DNA of 64,000 nt from Ruegeria marisrubri (GTDB lineage Bacteria; Pseudomonadota; Alphaproteobacteria; Rhodobacterales; Rhodobacteraceae). Below, one piece after another: positions 45,696 to 54,898 of this stretch. Within the stretch, counting starts at the first letter, position 1, and each line of letters opens with the position of its first letter. A program made the translations under genes and the position numbers. The notes beneath the pieces were generated by a model. The model was not told the DNA's origin. It saw only the letters and a list, made by a program, of their open reading frames with translations, and made no database searches. The DNA is taken from positions 1-64,000 of the forward strand of contig NZ_LQBQ01000034.1 of the NCBI RefSeq assembly GCF_001507595.1. Reading direction: 5' to 3'.

Positions 45696-45759
45696 GAGTG
45701 GCTCCTTTCCTGCGCATCCCGACCGGGACGCGCCGTCAATTGGCGTGTTGACTGGCCAT

Positions 45760-45788
45760 TCTCTAGCCGCGCAGGCCCAGAGGGTCAA
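45760..45788 (-). promoter_or_regulatory. Candidate nuo operon promoter
   Basis: On the minus strand TTGACC (45783-45788) and TAGAGA (45760-45765) are separated by exactly 17 bases. Transcription would start about 55 bases before the nuoA GTG, which has a strong ribosome binding site. Confidence 0.6.
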
Positions 45789-45881
45789 CCAAGCACACGC
45801 GCCTGAGGGTGGTTAAATCAGCGCACCAGTGGCCCGGATTTTCAGAAATTTTCGCAAACGGCTACCGCCGGGCAACAAGCG

Positions 45882-46676
45882 TCAAACCTGTTTGTTCCAT
45901 GCAGGTTTTCGCTTGTCGAAAAAGGCACTGATTCCCTCGCGGGCCTCTTCCGTCTCCCAGCGGTCGACAAGCGCCCGGATCGTGTGGTCGATCACCGCGT
46001 CATCCACCCTTGGCCCCAGATCGCGCACCAGCTGCTTGGCCGAGGCCACGGCGCCGGGCGCGCAGGAGAGATAGGGCAGAACCTCGGCCTCGACCGCATC
46101 GGCCAGTTGATCGGCGGGCACCGCTTTGGCCAGCAGCCCCAGCTCGACTGCCTCGGCCGCGTCGAACAGGCGCGCCGACATGAACACCCGCCGCGCCCGC
46201 GCCTCGCCCATGCGGGCTACGACATAGGGTCCGATGGTTGCCGGAATCAGCCCAAGGCGCGTTTCGGTCAGGCCCATCTTCAGGCTGTCCACCCCGATCG
46301 CGATGTCACAGACCGAGGCCATGCCGACACCCCCGCCAAAGGCATTGCCCTGCAGCGCGCCGATCACCGGCTTGGGCAGCGTATTGATCGCCTGCAGCAT
46401 CTCGGCCAGCTTGCGGGCCTCGACAAAGCGGGTTTCCGGGTCGGCCGCCATCTGGTCCTGCATCCAGCCCAGATCGCCTCCGGCACAGAAGGTCTTGCCG
46501 GCGCCTGTCAGGATCACCACGCGAACGGCGTCATCCTCGCCCAGCTGCATTGCCGCGGCGGTCAGGTCCGCCAGCATCTGCGCCGACATCGCATTGTGCT
46601 TTTCGGGCCGGTTGAGTGTCAGGGTCGCGACGCCACGGGCGTCGGTTTCGATGGCAACCGTTTCAAACATGTCCAT
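45882..46676 (-). CDS. Enoyl-CoA hydratase family, probable methylglutaconyl-CoA hydratase
   Basis: This is a 264-residue crotonase-fold protein. The oxyanion-hole blocks are TLNRPEKHNAMSAQML, GAGKTFCAGGDLGWM and GALQGNAFGGGVGMASVCD. Its place at the end of a cluster with isovaleryl-CoA dehydrogenase, methylcrotonyl-CoA carboxylase and HMG-CoA lyase makes methylglutaconyl-CoA hydratase the likely role, the fourth step of leucine breakdown. It follows HMG-CoA lyase by three bases. Confidence 0.9.
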   Translation of the reverse strand: MDMFETVAIETDARGVATLTLNRPEKHNAMSAQMLADLTAAAMQLGEDDAVRVVILTGAGKTFCAGGDLGWMQDQMAADPETRFVEARKLAEMLQAINTLPKPVIGALQGNAFGGGVGMASVCDIAIGVDSLKMGLTETRLGLIPATIGPYVVARMGEARARRVFMSARLFDAAEAVELGLLAKAVPADQLADAVEAEVLPYLSCAPGAVASAKQLVRDLGPRVDDAVIDHTIRALVDRWETEEAREGISAFFDKRKPAWNKQV

Positions 46677-46679
46677 TCC

Positions 46680-47534
46680 TCATCCCGCCCGCATGGCGCG
46701 GGCCATATCAGCTGCTTCCTGCAAGACCGAGGCGTCCAGCCCGGTCTGGTAGCCCAGCCGCTCCAGATGCGCCGCCACCTTCTCGGTCGCGACATTGCCC
46801 GCCGCGCCGGGTGCATAGGGGCATCCCCCCAGCCCGCCGACGGCCGCGTCGAACACCCGCACGCCCAGAGACAAAGAGGCGTCGATGTTGTCGATCGCAC
46901 GGCCCGCCGTGTCGTGGTAGTGGCCCGCCAGACGGGTCACCGGCACCCGCTCGCGCACCGCCAGCAACATGCGCGCGATCGTGTCGGGCGTGCCCTGCCC
47001 GATCGTGTCGCCCAGCGAGATCTCATAACAGCCCAGCGAGAACAGCCGATCCGCCACCTCGGCCACCTTCTCGGGCGGCGTCGGCCCGTCATAGGGGCAG
47101 TCGGTGACGCACGAGACATAGCCACGCACCGGCAGGTCGATATGGCGCGCGGCCTCGAGGATCGGCACGAAACGCTCGATCGATTCCTCGATCGTGGCGT
47201 TGATGTTGGCCTTGGAGAACCCTTCCGAGGCCGATGCAAAGACAGCGATCTCATCCGCCTTGGCGGCCAACGCGTCCTCGTAGCCGCGCATGTTCGGTGT
47301 CAGGGCGGCGTAGCGGACGCCAGGCGCGCGCCTGATACCGGCCAGAACCTCGGCGCTGCCGGCCATCTGCGGCACCCATTTGGGCGAAACGAAGCTGGCC
47401 ACCTCGATCCTGCTGAACCCGGCCCGGCTGAGGCAATCGACCAGGGCGATCTTTTCCGAGACCGGAATCTCTCGCTTTTCATTCTGCAGGCCGTCGCGCG
47501 GACCCACTTCAAAGATTTCGACCCGTTCGTCCAT
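46680..47534 (-). CDS. Hydroxymethylglutaryl-CoA lyase
   Basis: This is a 284-residue TIM-barrel enzyme splitting HMG-CoA into acetyl-CoA and acetoacetate, the last step of leucine degradation. It opens with VEIFEVGPRDGLQNEKREIP. Metal and catalytic blocks are HYHDTAGRAIDNI and the signature VGGLGGCPYAPGAAGNVATE with the catalytic Cys. I chose the ATG at 47534 because the family begins there. A longer frame runs back into the mccA gene. Confidence 0.95.
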   Translation of the reverse strand: MDERVEIFEVGPRDGLQNEKREIPVSEKIALVDCLSRAGFSRIEVASFVSPKWVPQMAGSAEVLAGIRRAPGVRYAALTPNMRGYEDALAAKADEIAVFASASEGFSKANINATIEESIERFVPILEAARHIDLPVRGYVSCVTDCPYDGPTPPEKVAEVADRLFSLGCYEISLGDTIGQGTPDTIARMLLAVRERVPVTRLAGHYHDTAGRAIDNIDASLSLGVRVFDAAVGGLGGCPYAPGAAGNVATEKVAAHLERLGYQTGLDASVLQEAADMARAMRAG

Positions 47535-47613
47535 TCTGCCACTCCCTGTATTTGCCCGGTTCGGATACGGAACCCGGGCGGCGGCCACTTGGCAAGCCCA
47601 ATCCGGGCTTGCG

Positions 47614-49545
47614 CTATTCTTCTTCCAGACGCACCAGCGCGGCGCCGGCCTCGACCTGGCTGCCGGCGGCGGCCAGAACCTCGGCCACCACGCCATCGCG
47701 CGCGGCCAGCAGCGAGTGCTCCATCTTCATCGCTTCGAGGGTCGCCAGCCTGTCGCCCTCTTTCACCGCCTGCCCGGCCTCGGCGAAGACCGCCTTGACC
47801 AGCCCCGGCATCGGGGCCTCGATCACATTGGTATCCCCGGCCGCGCCGATGTCGCGATCCAGCGGGTCCACCACCTCGAACGCCAAGCCGTAAGCATCGA
47901 ACACCGTGACGGTCGAGCCCGACACCGCCACGTCGGGCATGGGCCGCCCGCCGACCATCCATCGCCCGTCGCGCCGCTCGGCGACGACCTGAGCCTCTCC
48001 GACCTGCCAGAGCTGCCGATCCGGCCCCTCGACCTGCACATCGAGGTCAACTGCTTCGTCCTGCCACTCCACATGCACGGCGCGGTGCAGCGGAACCCAC
48101 AGGGTAAAGCCGGTGTCATCGCTCGGCTCAGTAAGCCCCAGCGCGGTCATCGCTGCGGCCACGACATGGCGAGGTTCTGCGATGGGCGCTTGCACCAGCG
48201 CATCGAGATCGCGGCCGATGAGGCCGGTATCGACGTCCCCTGCCGCAAACCCCTTGTGCCGGGTCAGTGCGCCCAGGAAGGCCAGGTTGGTGACGGTGCC
48301 GCCCACCTGCGTTTCGTTCAGAGCGCGGTTCATCGTCGCCAGCGCCACTTCGCGAGTCGGCCCGTGCACGATGACCTTGGCGATCATCGGGTCATACCAA
48401 GGGCTGATCGTGTCGCCCGCGCGGACGCCGCTGTCGGCGCGGCAGATCGCCGGGAACTGAAGATGCGTCAGGGTGCCGGTTGCGGGCAGGAATCCTTTTG
48501 GCACGTCCTCGGCGTAAAGTCGCGCTTCGAAGGCGTGGCCATTGATCGCCAACTCGTCCTGCCGCTTGGGCAGGCTTTCCCCGGCTGCCACCCGCAACTG
48601 CCATTCCACCAGGTCGACGCCGGTGATCGCCTCGGTCACGGGATGTTCGACCTGCAGGCGGGTGTTCATCTCCATGAACCAGAAGCGGTCGGGGCGCAGC
48701 CCTTCGGAGGCATCGACGATGAATTCCACGGTGCCCGCGCCCTTGTAGCCGATGGCCTCGGCCGCGCGCACGCCCGCCTGCCCCATCGCCTCGCGCATCT
48801 CGGGGGTCATGCCGGGGGCCGGCGCTTCCTCGATCACCTTCTGGTGGCGACGCTGCAACGAGCAGTCGCGCTCGAAAAGATGCACGGCGTGGGTTCCGTC
48901 GCCAAAGATCTGCACCTCGATATGGCGGGGCTTGGCCACGAATTTCTCGACCAGCACGGCATCATTGCCGAAGGCGGTTCTGGCCTCGCCCCGGGCGCTG
49001 TCCAGTGCCGCGGCGAAATCCGCCGGTTTCTCGACCAGCCGCATCCCCTTGCCGCCGCCACCGGCGACGGCCTTGATCAGAACCGGATAGCCGATGGCAT
49101 CGGCCGCGCCCGAGAGGTGTTCGGGATCCTGGTTGTCGCCGTGATAGCCGGGGACGACCGGCACGCCTGCCTTTTCCATCAGCGCCTTGGCCGCGTCCTT
49201 GAGGCCCATCTTGCGGATCGCGTCGGCCGACGGGCCAATGAAGACAAGGCCGGCGGCCTCGACCGCCTCGACGAAATCGGGGTTTTCCGAGAGAAAGCCA
49301 TAGCCGGGGTGGATGGCCTGCGCGCCGGTCTCCAGCGCGGCCTGGATGATCACGTCGCCCTTCAGATAACTGTCAGCCGGAGCCGCGCCGCCGATATGCA
49401 CCGCCTCGTCGGCCATCTTCACATGTTTGGCGGCTGCGTCCGCATCGGAATAGACGGCGACGCAGGCGACGCCCATGGACTGGGCCGTTTCCATGACGCG
49501 GCAGGCAATCTCTCCGCGGTTTGCAATCAGGATCTTGTCGAACAT
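47614..49545 (-). CDS. mccA: Methylcrotonyl-CoA carboxylase, biotin-containing alpha subunit
   Basis: This is a 643-residue protein: an N-terminal biotin carboxylase (MFDKILIANRGEIACRVMET, ATP-grasp AVAGGGGKGMRLVE, and FMEMNTRLQVEHPVTE), a middle BT-type linker domain, and a C-terminal biotinyl domain with LEAMKMEHSLLAARDG whose lysine is biotinylated. Clustering with mccB, HMG-CoA lyase and isovaleryl-CoA dehydrogenase favours 3-methylcrotonyl-CoA over acetyl- or propionyl-CoA as substrate. Confidence 0.93.
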   Translation of the reverse strand: MFDKILIANRGEIACRVMETAQSMGVACVAVYSDADAAAKHVKMADEAVHIGGAAPADSYLKGDVIIQAALETGAQAIHPGYGFLSENPDFVEAVEAAGLVFIGPSADAIRKMGLKDAAKALMEKAGVPVVPGYHGDNQDPEHLSGAADAIGYPVLIKAVAGGGGKGMRLVEKPADFAAALDSARGEARTAFGNDAVLVEKFVAKPRHIEVQIFGDGTHAVHLFERDCSLQRRHQKVIEEAPAPGMTPEMREAMGQAGVRAAEAIGYKGAGTVEFIVDASEGLRPDRFWFMEMNTRLQVEHPVTEAITGVDLVEWQLRVAAGESLPKRQDELAINGHAFEARLYAEDVPKGFLPATGTLTHLQFPAICRADSGVRAGDTISPWYDPMIAKVIVHGPTREVALATMNRALNETQVGGTVTNLAFLGALTRHKGFAAGDVDTGLIGRDLDALVQAPIAEPRHVVAAAMTALGLTEPSDDTGFTLWVPLHRAVHVEWQDEAVDLDVQVEGPDRQLWQVGEAQVVAERRDGRWMVGGRPMPDVAVSGSTVTVFDAYGLAFEVVDPLDRDIGAAGDTNVIEAPMPGLVKAVFAEAGQAVKEGDRLATLEAMKMEHSLLAARDGVVAEVLAAAGSQVEAGAALVRLEEE

Positions 49546-49574
49546 GGGGTTGGTCCTTTGTTTCAGACGTCGGA

Positions 49575-49610
49575 CCGGGGGCTCTGCCCCCGGACCCCCG
49601 GAGTATTTTT
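49575..49610 (+). repeat. Roseobacter-type intergenic hairpin repeat
   Basis: CCGGGGGC, TCT, GCCCCCGG form an eight-base stem, followed by ACCCCCGGAGTATTTTT. From memory this sequence pattern recurs in many intergenic regions of Roseobacter-group genomes. It lies between mccB and mccA with its T-run pointing against the operon, so it looks like an inserted repeat and probably not a terminator for these genes. Confidence 0.65.
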
Positions 49611-49629
49611 CAAAAGATGAAGCACGGGC

Positions 49630-51234
49630 CTACATCCGGAACACGCCAAAGCGCGTGTCCTTGATGGGTGCGTTCAGCGCGGCGCTGAGCGACAAGGCCA
49701 GCACGTCGCGGCTCTTGCGCGGGTCGATGATGCCGTCATCCCACAGCCGCGCCGAGGCGTAGAGCGGGTGGGACTGGCGTTCGAACATCTCGAGCGTGGG
49801 GCGCTTGAACTCGGCCTCTTCCTCGGCCGACCAGGTACCCCCGGCGCGTTCGATCCCGTCGCGTTTGACGGTGGCAAGAACACCCGCAGCCTGTTCGCCG
49901 CCCATGACCGAGATGCGGGAATTGGGCCAGGTCCACAGGAAGCGGGGCTGATAGGCGCGGCCGGCCATGCCGTAATTGCCTGCCCCGAAGGAGCCGCCCA
50001 CCAGCATGGTGATCTTGGGCACGCTGGTGGTGGCGACCGCCGTCACCATCTTGGCCCCGTGCCGCGCGATGCCTTCGTTCTCGTATTTGCGGCCCACCAT
50101 GAAGCCGGTGATGTTTTGCAGGAAGACCAGCGGGATCTTGCGCTGGCTGCACAGCTCGACGAAATGCGCGCCTTTCTGGGCGGCCTCGGAGAACAGCACG
50201 CCGTTGTTGGCGATGATCCCGACGGGACAGCCTTTGACATGGGCAAACCCGGTCACCAGCGTCTCGCCGAAGCGCGGCTTGAACTCGTCGAAGCGCGAGC
50301 CATCGACCAGGCGCGCGATCACCTCGCGGATGTCATAGGGAGTGCGCAGATCGGCCGGCACGACGCCCAGGATTTCTTCGGGGTCATAGGCCGGGTCCTC
50401 GGGGCTGGCCCAGTCCACCGTCTGAGGCTTGCGGCGGTTTAGCGATTTCACCGCCCGGCGCGCCAGCGCCAGCGCGTGGGCATCATCCTCGGCCAGATAG
50501 TCGGCCACGCCAGACAGGCGCGTGTGCACGTCGCCGCCGCCCAGGTCTTCGGCGCTGACGACCTCGCCCGTCGCCGCCTTGACCAGAGGGGGGCCGGCCA
50601 GGAAGATCGTGCCCTGTTCCTTGACGATGATGGTCACGTCGGACATGGCCGGCACATAAGCGCCGCCTGCGGTGCACGACCCCATGACCACGGCGATCTG
50701 CGGGATGCCGCGGGCCGACATCCGCGCCTGGTTGTAGAAGATGCGGCCAAAGTGGTCGCGGTCGGGAAAGACCTCGTCCTGGTTGGGCAGGTTCGCGCCG
50801 CCGCTGTCCACCAGATAGATGCAGGGCAGATGGTTTTCCTCGGCGATCTCCTGCGCGCGCAGGTGCTTTTTGACCGTCATCGGGTAATAGGTGCCGCCCT
50901 TCACGGTGGCGTCGTTGCAGACCACCATGACCTCTTGCCCCTGCACCCGGCCGATGCCCGCGATGACGCCGGCACAGGGGGCAGCATTGTCATACATGTC
51001 ATGTGCCGCCGTTGCGCCGATTTCGAGGAAGGGCGAACCCGGATCCAGCAGGTTCGCCACCCGCCGGCGCGGCAACATCTTGCCCCGCGCCTCGTGCCGG
51101 GCGCGCGATTTCTCGCCCCCGCCCATGCGGGCGGCTTCGGCGGCGGCGGAGATCTGGGCCAGCGCCTCGAGATGCGCGGCGCGGTTTGCCTTGAAGCCCT
51201 CGGACGCGGGCATCGCCTTGGATGTGAGTTTCAC
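49630..51234 (-). CDS. mccB: Methylcrotonyl-CoA carboxylase, carboxyltransferase beta subunit
   Basis: This is a 534-residue carboxyltransferase with two crotonase-like halves. Conserved are [78 protein letters not shown] and the ending block [19 protein letters not shown]. These match MccB more than PccB. The gene overlaps the AMP-ligase stop and is upstream of mccA across a repeat-containing 84-base gap. Confidence 0.95.
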   Translation of the reverse strand: MKLTSKAMPASEGFKANRAAHLEALAQISAAAEAARMGGGEKSRARHEARGKMLPRRRVANLLDPGSPFLEIGATAAHDMYDNAAPCAGVIAGIGRVQGQEVMVVCNDATVKGGTYYPMTVKKHLRAQEIAEENHLPCIYLVDSGGANLPNQDEVFPDRDHFGRIFYNQARMSARGIPQIAVVMGSCTAGGAYVPAMSDVTIIVKEQGTIFLAGPPLVKAATGEVVSAEDLGGGDVHTRLSGVADYLAEDDAHALALARRAVKSLNRRKPQTVDWASPEDPAYDPEEILGVVPADLRTPYDIREVIARLVDGSRFDEFKPRFGETLVTGFAHVKGCPVGIIANNGVLFSEAAQKGAHFVELCSQRKIPLVFLQNITGFMVGRKYENEGIARHGAKMVTAVATTSVPKITMLVGGSFGAGNYGMAGRAYQPRFLWTWPNSRISVMGGEQAAGVLATVKRDGIERAGGTWSAEEEAEFKRPTLEMFERQSHPLYASARLWDDGIIDPRKSRDVLALSLSAALNAPIKDTRFGVFRM

Positions 51235-52823
51235 TTTTCAACCTCCAGTTCCGCCGCGGCGCGACGTTTCAGTTCCTTGCGTATCACCTTGCCGGTCACC
51301 GTCATCGGCAACGCATCGAGAAACGCGATTTCCCTTGGGTAGGAATAATGTGCAAGCCGGTCCTTGACCCAATCCTGAAGCTCGCGTTCCCCGACCTCGG
51401 CCCTAGGTTTCAGAACCACATAGGCCTTGACGATCTCGGTCCGCAGCGGGTCGGGCTTGCCGACCACGCCCACCGTGGCCACGGCCGGGTGGGTCAGCAG
51501 GCAATCCTCGATCTCGGCCGGGCCGATACGGTAACCAGCCGAAGTGATCACGTCATCCTCGCGGCCGACAAAGCGCAGATAGTCGCCCTCCCACACGCCG
51601 CGGTCGCCGGTGATCAGCCAGTCGCCGCGAAACTTCTCGGCCGTGGCCTGCGGGTTGCGCCAGTATTCCAGCAACATCGAGGCCGAGCCGCGCCGGATGG
51701 CCACATCGCCCTCTTCATCGGTCGGGTTGCCAGCCTGGTCGAGCACTGCAACCTCGTGCCCCGGCACCGGCTTGCCGATGCAGCCCGGGCGAACCGGGAA
51801 GTCCTCCGCGCAGGAAGACACCACCATGTTGCATTCGGTCTGACCATAGAATTCGTTGATCGTCAGGCCAAAGGCTTTCTCTCCCCAGGCCAGCATCTCG
51901 GCACCCAGCGGTTCGCCGCCCGAGGCGACCGAGCGCAGGCCCGGAATGGACTGATCCGCCGCCTTGAGCATCCTCAGCGCGGTCGGCGGAAAGAACACGT
52001 TGCGCACGCAACCGCGCGAGATCACCTCGGCGCAGGCTTCGGGGGTGAACTTGTCCAGCCGCGCGGCGACAACCGGAATGCCCAGTGCCAGCCCCGGCAT
52101 GAGCACATCGAACAACCCGCCGATCCATGCCCAGTCGGCGGGCGTCCACAGGCAGTCGCCCTTACGCAAGTGATTGTGGCTGATGGACACTCCCGGCAGA
52201 TGGCCGGTCAGAACGCGGTGGCCATGCAGGGCGCCCTTGGGGCTGCCCGTGGTGCCGGAGGTATAGATCAGCACCGCCGGATCTTCGGGGCCGGTGTCGG
52301 CGAAGGGCAGCGGGTCTCCCTCTTCCCCCATTTCGGCGGCGATCAGCGGGGTCGCAAGATCGCCCAACAGCCCCGCCCCGTCGGCGTCGGTCAGAACGAT
52401 CTGCAGCCCGGCATCCGAGATGCGGGTTCGCAGTGCGTCACGCTCGAAGAGCTTGAACAGGGGAACCGAGATCGCGCCGATCTTCCAGATGGCCAGATGC
52501 GCGGCAGCGCACCAGGGCGACTGGCTGAGCAGAACACCCACCCGGTCGCCGGGCCGGACTCGGCGCTGCAACGCCCGGGCGATTCCATTGGTCATGGCGG
52601 ACAGCGCACCAAAGGTCACAATGCCCTTTGACCCGCCTGTCAGGTCCACGATCGCGGTTTGCCCGTCCGGGCGCGCCAGGCACTGGCGCGCCATGTTCAA
52701 GCGTGCTGGGATGTCCCAGCCACCATCCGGGCGCAAACCGGGTATGACCTCAGCGGGACGCAAAGCGTTTTCCCCTTTCTTTGCAGGGGCTTGCACGGCC
52801 AGAAACTCGCCGACCATTCGCAT
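51231..52823 (-). CDS. AMP-binding acyl-CoA synthetase
   Basis: This is a 530-residue adenylate-forming ligase. It has the P-loop-like [33 protein letters not shown], the [20 protein letters not shown] hinge and the catalytic lysine in [16 protein letters not shown]. It resembles medium/short-chain acyl- or acetoacetyl-CoA ligases. The cluster suggests activation of isovalerate or acetoacetate. The ATG at 52823 has no clear ribosome binding site. A TTG further in, after AAAGGGG, could be the true start. Confidence 0.88.
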   Translation of the reverse strand: MRMVGEFLAVQAPAKKGENALRPAEVIPGLRPDGGWDIPARLNMARQCLARPDGQTAIVDLTGGSKGIVTFGALSAMTNGIARALQRRVRPGDRVGVLLSQSPWCAAAHLAIWKIGAISVPLFKLFERDALRTRISDAGLQIVLTDADGAGLLGDLATPLIAAEMGEEGDPLPFADTGPEDPAVLIYTSGTTGSPKGALHGHRVLTGHLPGVSISHNHLRKGDCLWTPADWAWIGGLFDVLMPGLALGIPVVAARLDKFTPEACAEVISRGCVRNVFFPPTALRMLKAADQSIPGLRSVASGGEPLGAEMLAWGEKAFGLTINEFYGQTECNMVVSSCAEDFPVRPGCIGKPVPGHEVAVLDQAGNPTDEEGDVAIRRGSASMLLEYWRNPQATAEKFRGDWLITGDRGVWEGDYLRFVGREDDVITSAGYRIGPAEIEDCLLTHPAVATVGVVGKPDPLRTEIVKAYVVLKPRAEVGERELQDWVKDRLAHYSYPREIAFLDALPMTVTGKVIRKELKRRAAAELEVEK

Positions 52824-52827
52824 GAAG

Positions 52828-52841
52828 TTGATGCAGATCAG
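52828..52841. promoter_or_regulatory. FNR/FnrL-type box upstream of ompW
   Basis: TTGATGCAGATCAG matches the FNR consensus TTGAT-N4-ATCAA at nine of ten defined positions. It is centred about 65 bases before the ompW start and lies five bases upstream of the annotated start of the divergent acyl-CoA synthetase. Confidence 0.5.
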
Positions 52842-52899
52842 AGTCAGGGCATGACACGGCAGTTAATTTGTCCGCGTCAACAACCCCAAAGGCATGAGA

Positions 52900-53505
52900 A
52901 TGAACAAGAAATTCGCCATTTTGACACTCTCCACCGCGCTGGTCGCCCTGTCCGCCCCTGCCTTCGCCCAATCGCAAGGTGACTGGACCGTCGGCGTCGG
53001 TGTCGGCTATGTGGATCCGAAATCCGACAACGGCACGCTGGCCGGATTCAGCGCCGAGGTCGACTCGGACGTGCGCCCGATCTTTACCGTCGAATACTTC
53101 ATCCGGGACAATCTGGGCATCGAGCTGCTGGCCGCGACGCCCTTTGAACATGACGTGACCCTCGGCGGCAGCGTCGACGCGGGCAGCGTCAAGCACCTGC
53201 CGCCCACCCTGTCGCTGAACTATCACTTCCCGACCAACAGCGCTTGGAAACCCTATGTTGGTGCCGGTCTGAACTACACCACCTTCTTCGACGAAGAGTC
53301 GCCGCTGGGTGACCTCAAGGTTGACGACTCGTTTGGTGTCGCGCTGCAGGCAGGTCTGGACTACATGGTTTCGGACGCCGGCGCCGTGCGCCTGAACGTG
53401 CGCTGGATCGACATCGACTCGGACGTCTCGCTGAACGGTACCGATATCGGCACAGTCGAAATCGACCCGTGGGTGTTCGCCGCGTCCTACGTGCATCGCT
53501 TCTGA
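52900..53505 (+). CDS. ompW: OmpW family outer membrane protein
   Basis: This is a 201-residue eight-stranded beta-barrel protein. The signal peptide is MNKKFAILTLSTALVALSAP with AFA cleavage. The mature part carries WTVGVGVGYVDPKSDNG, the OmpW-type PFEHDVTL and LPPTLSLNYHFP, YVGAGLNYTTFF, and ends with an aromatic residue (YVHRF) as required for barrel assembly. I prefer the second ATG (52900) because AAAGG has better spacing; the first ATG is at 52894. It may pass small hydrophobic molecules. Confidence 0.93.
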   Translation: MNKKFAILTLSTALVALSAPAFAQSQGDWTVGVGVGYVDPKSDNGTLAGFSAEVDSDVRPIFTVEYFIRDNLGIELLAATPFEHDVTLGGSVDAGSVKHLPPTLSLNYHFPTNSAWKPYVGAGLNYTTFFDEESPLGDLKVDDSFGVALQAGLDYMVSDAGAVRLNVRWIDIDSDVSLNGTDIGTVEIDPWVFAASYVHRF

Positions 53506-53520
53506 TCCCTTGATCGACAA

Positions 53521-53554
53521 CGCCCCGCGGGCCCCTCGGCCGCGGGGCGTTTAT
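53521..53554 (+). terminator. Intrinsic terminator of ompW
   Basis: CGCCCCGCGG, a nine-base loop and CCGCGGGGCG form a perfect ten-base GC-rich stem followed by TTTATT. It is 15 bases after the ompW stop and may also serve the convergent dehydrogenase gene. Confidence 0.9.
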
Positions 53555-53558
53555 TCAT

Positions 53559-54722
53559 TCAGAGCATCTCGCTCATCAGCTCGCGCCCGATCAGCATCCG
53601 GCGGATTTCGCTGGTGCCCGCGCCAATCTCCATCAGCTTGGCATCGCGGAAGATACGGCTGACCGCCGCATCCGACAGGAACCCGGCCCCACCCATGGCC
53701 TGCACGGCCTGGTGGGCCTGAACCATCGCCTGCTCGGACGCGTAGAGACAGCACGCCGCCGCATCCTGGCGGGTCACGTCTCCCCGGTCACAGGCCTTGG
53801 CGACCTCGTAGATATAGGCCCGCGCCGAGTTCATCGCGGTGTACATGTCGGCGATCTTGCCCTGCATCAACTGGAAGGTGCCTATCGGCTTGCCGAACTG
53901 CTTGCGCTCGGCCAGGTAGGGCATGATCTCGTCCAGACAGGCCGCCATGATGCCGGTGCCGATCCCGGCCAGAACCACACGCTCGTAGTCGAGGCCCGAC
54001 ATCAACACGGCGACGCCCTTGCCCTCTTCGCCCAGAACGTTTTCGAAGGGAACTTCGACGTCTTCAAAGATCAGTTCGGCCGTGTTCGACCCCCGCATAC
54101 CCAGCTTGTCGAAATGGGGCGAGGTCGAGAACCCTTTCATCTCTTTCTCGATGAGGAAGGCCGTGATGCCCTTGGACCCGGCCTCCGGGTCGGTCTTGGC
54201 ATAGACCACCAGCGTGTCGGCGTCGGGACCGTTGGTGATCCAGTACTTGTTGCCGTTCAGGCGGTAGTGGTCATTGCGCTTTTCGGCGCGCAGCTTCATC
54301 GACACCACGTCCGAACCGGCGCCCGCCTCGGACATGGCCAGCGCGCCCACATGGTCTCCCGAGATCAGGCGCGGCAGGTATTTCTTCTTCTGCTCGTCGT
54401 TGCCGTTCAGCTTGATCTGGTTCACACACAGGTTGGAATGCGCACCGTAGGACAGCGAAACCGAGGCCGAGGCCCGCGCGATTTCCTCGACAGCGACGAC
54501 ATGCGCCAGATAGGACATGCCTGCCCCGCCGTATTCTTCGGGGACGGTGATGCCGAGCAGGCCCAGATCGCCCATTTCCTTCCACAGATGGTTCGGAAAC
54601 TCGTTGCTCGCGTCGATCTCGGCCGCCATCGGCTTGACCCGCTCCTGGGCCCAGCGATGCACCATTTCACGCAGTGCGTTCACATCGTCGCCCAGATCGA
54701 ATTGCATAGTCGCAGTGAACAT
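53559..54722 (-). CDS. ivd: Isovaleryl-CoA dehydrogenase
   Basis: This is a 387-residue flavoprotein of the acyl-CoA dehydrogenase family, oxidising isovaleryl-CoA in leucine degradation. Signatures are the [20 protein letters not shown] opening, [16 protein letters not shown] for FAD, the catalytic glutamate in [13 protein letters not shown], and the C-terminal [20 protein letters not shown] with [17 protein letters not shown]. Identity as Ivd rests on this similarity and the liu-type cluster. A palindrome upstream may be its operator. Confidence 0.93.
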   Translation of the reverse strand: MFTATMQFDLGDDVNALREMVHRWAQERVKPMAAEIDASNEFPNHLWKEMGDLGLLGITVPEEYGGAGMSYLAHVVAVEEIARASASVSLSYGAHSNLCVNQIKLNGNDEQKKKYLPRLISGDHVGALAMSEAGAGSDVVSMKLRAEKRNDHYRLNGNKYWITNGPDADTLVVYAKTDPEAGSKGITAFLIEKEMKGFSTSPHFDKLGMRGSNTAELIFEDVEVPFENVLGEEGKGVAVLMSGLDYERVVLAGIGTGIMAACLDEIMPYLAERKQFGKPIGTFQLMQGKIADMYTAMNSARAYIYEVAKACDRGDVTRQDAAACCLYASEQAMVQAHQAVQAMGGAGFLSDAAVSRIFRDAKLMEIGAGTSEIRRMLIGRELMSEML

Positions 54723-54748
54723 CTGCGCTCTCCCTCTTTCGCGTTAAT

Positions 54749-54762
54749 GAACAACTGTTCAA
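54749..54762. promoter_or_regulatory. Palindromic operator upstream of ivd
   Basis: TGAACA-AC-TGTTCA is a perfect inverted repeat within an AT-rich stretch (TTAATGAACAACTGTTCAAT), centred about 33 bases upstream of the ivd start. It has the look of a TetR-type operator that could overlap the promoter. No regulator gene is nearby. Confidence 0.5.
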
Positions 54763-54898
54763 TAAACGAATACCAGCGAATCCCGCTTCGGTCAACGATT
54801 GCTTTCGCGCCCCGGCGACGCCAAGGCGCGAAACACGCCGCCTCATGAAAGAAGCGCGCGAGACAGGAGTTTGAAAGCGTGTCGGCCAGCCGGCCGGA

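Noticed and set aside
45884..45908. Inverted repeat AAACCTG / CAGGTTT at the hydratase end
   Set aside because: It lies mostly inside the coding region and has no T-run, so I do not call it a terminator.
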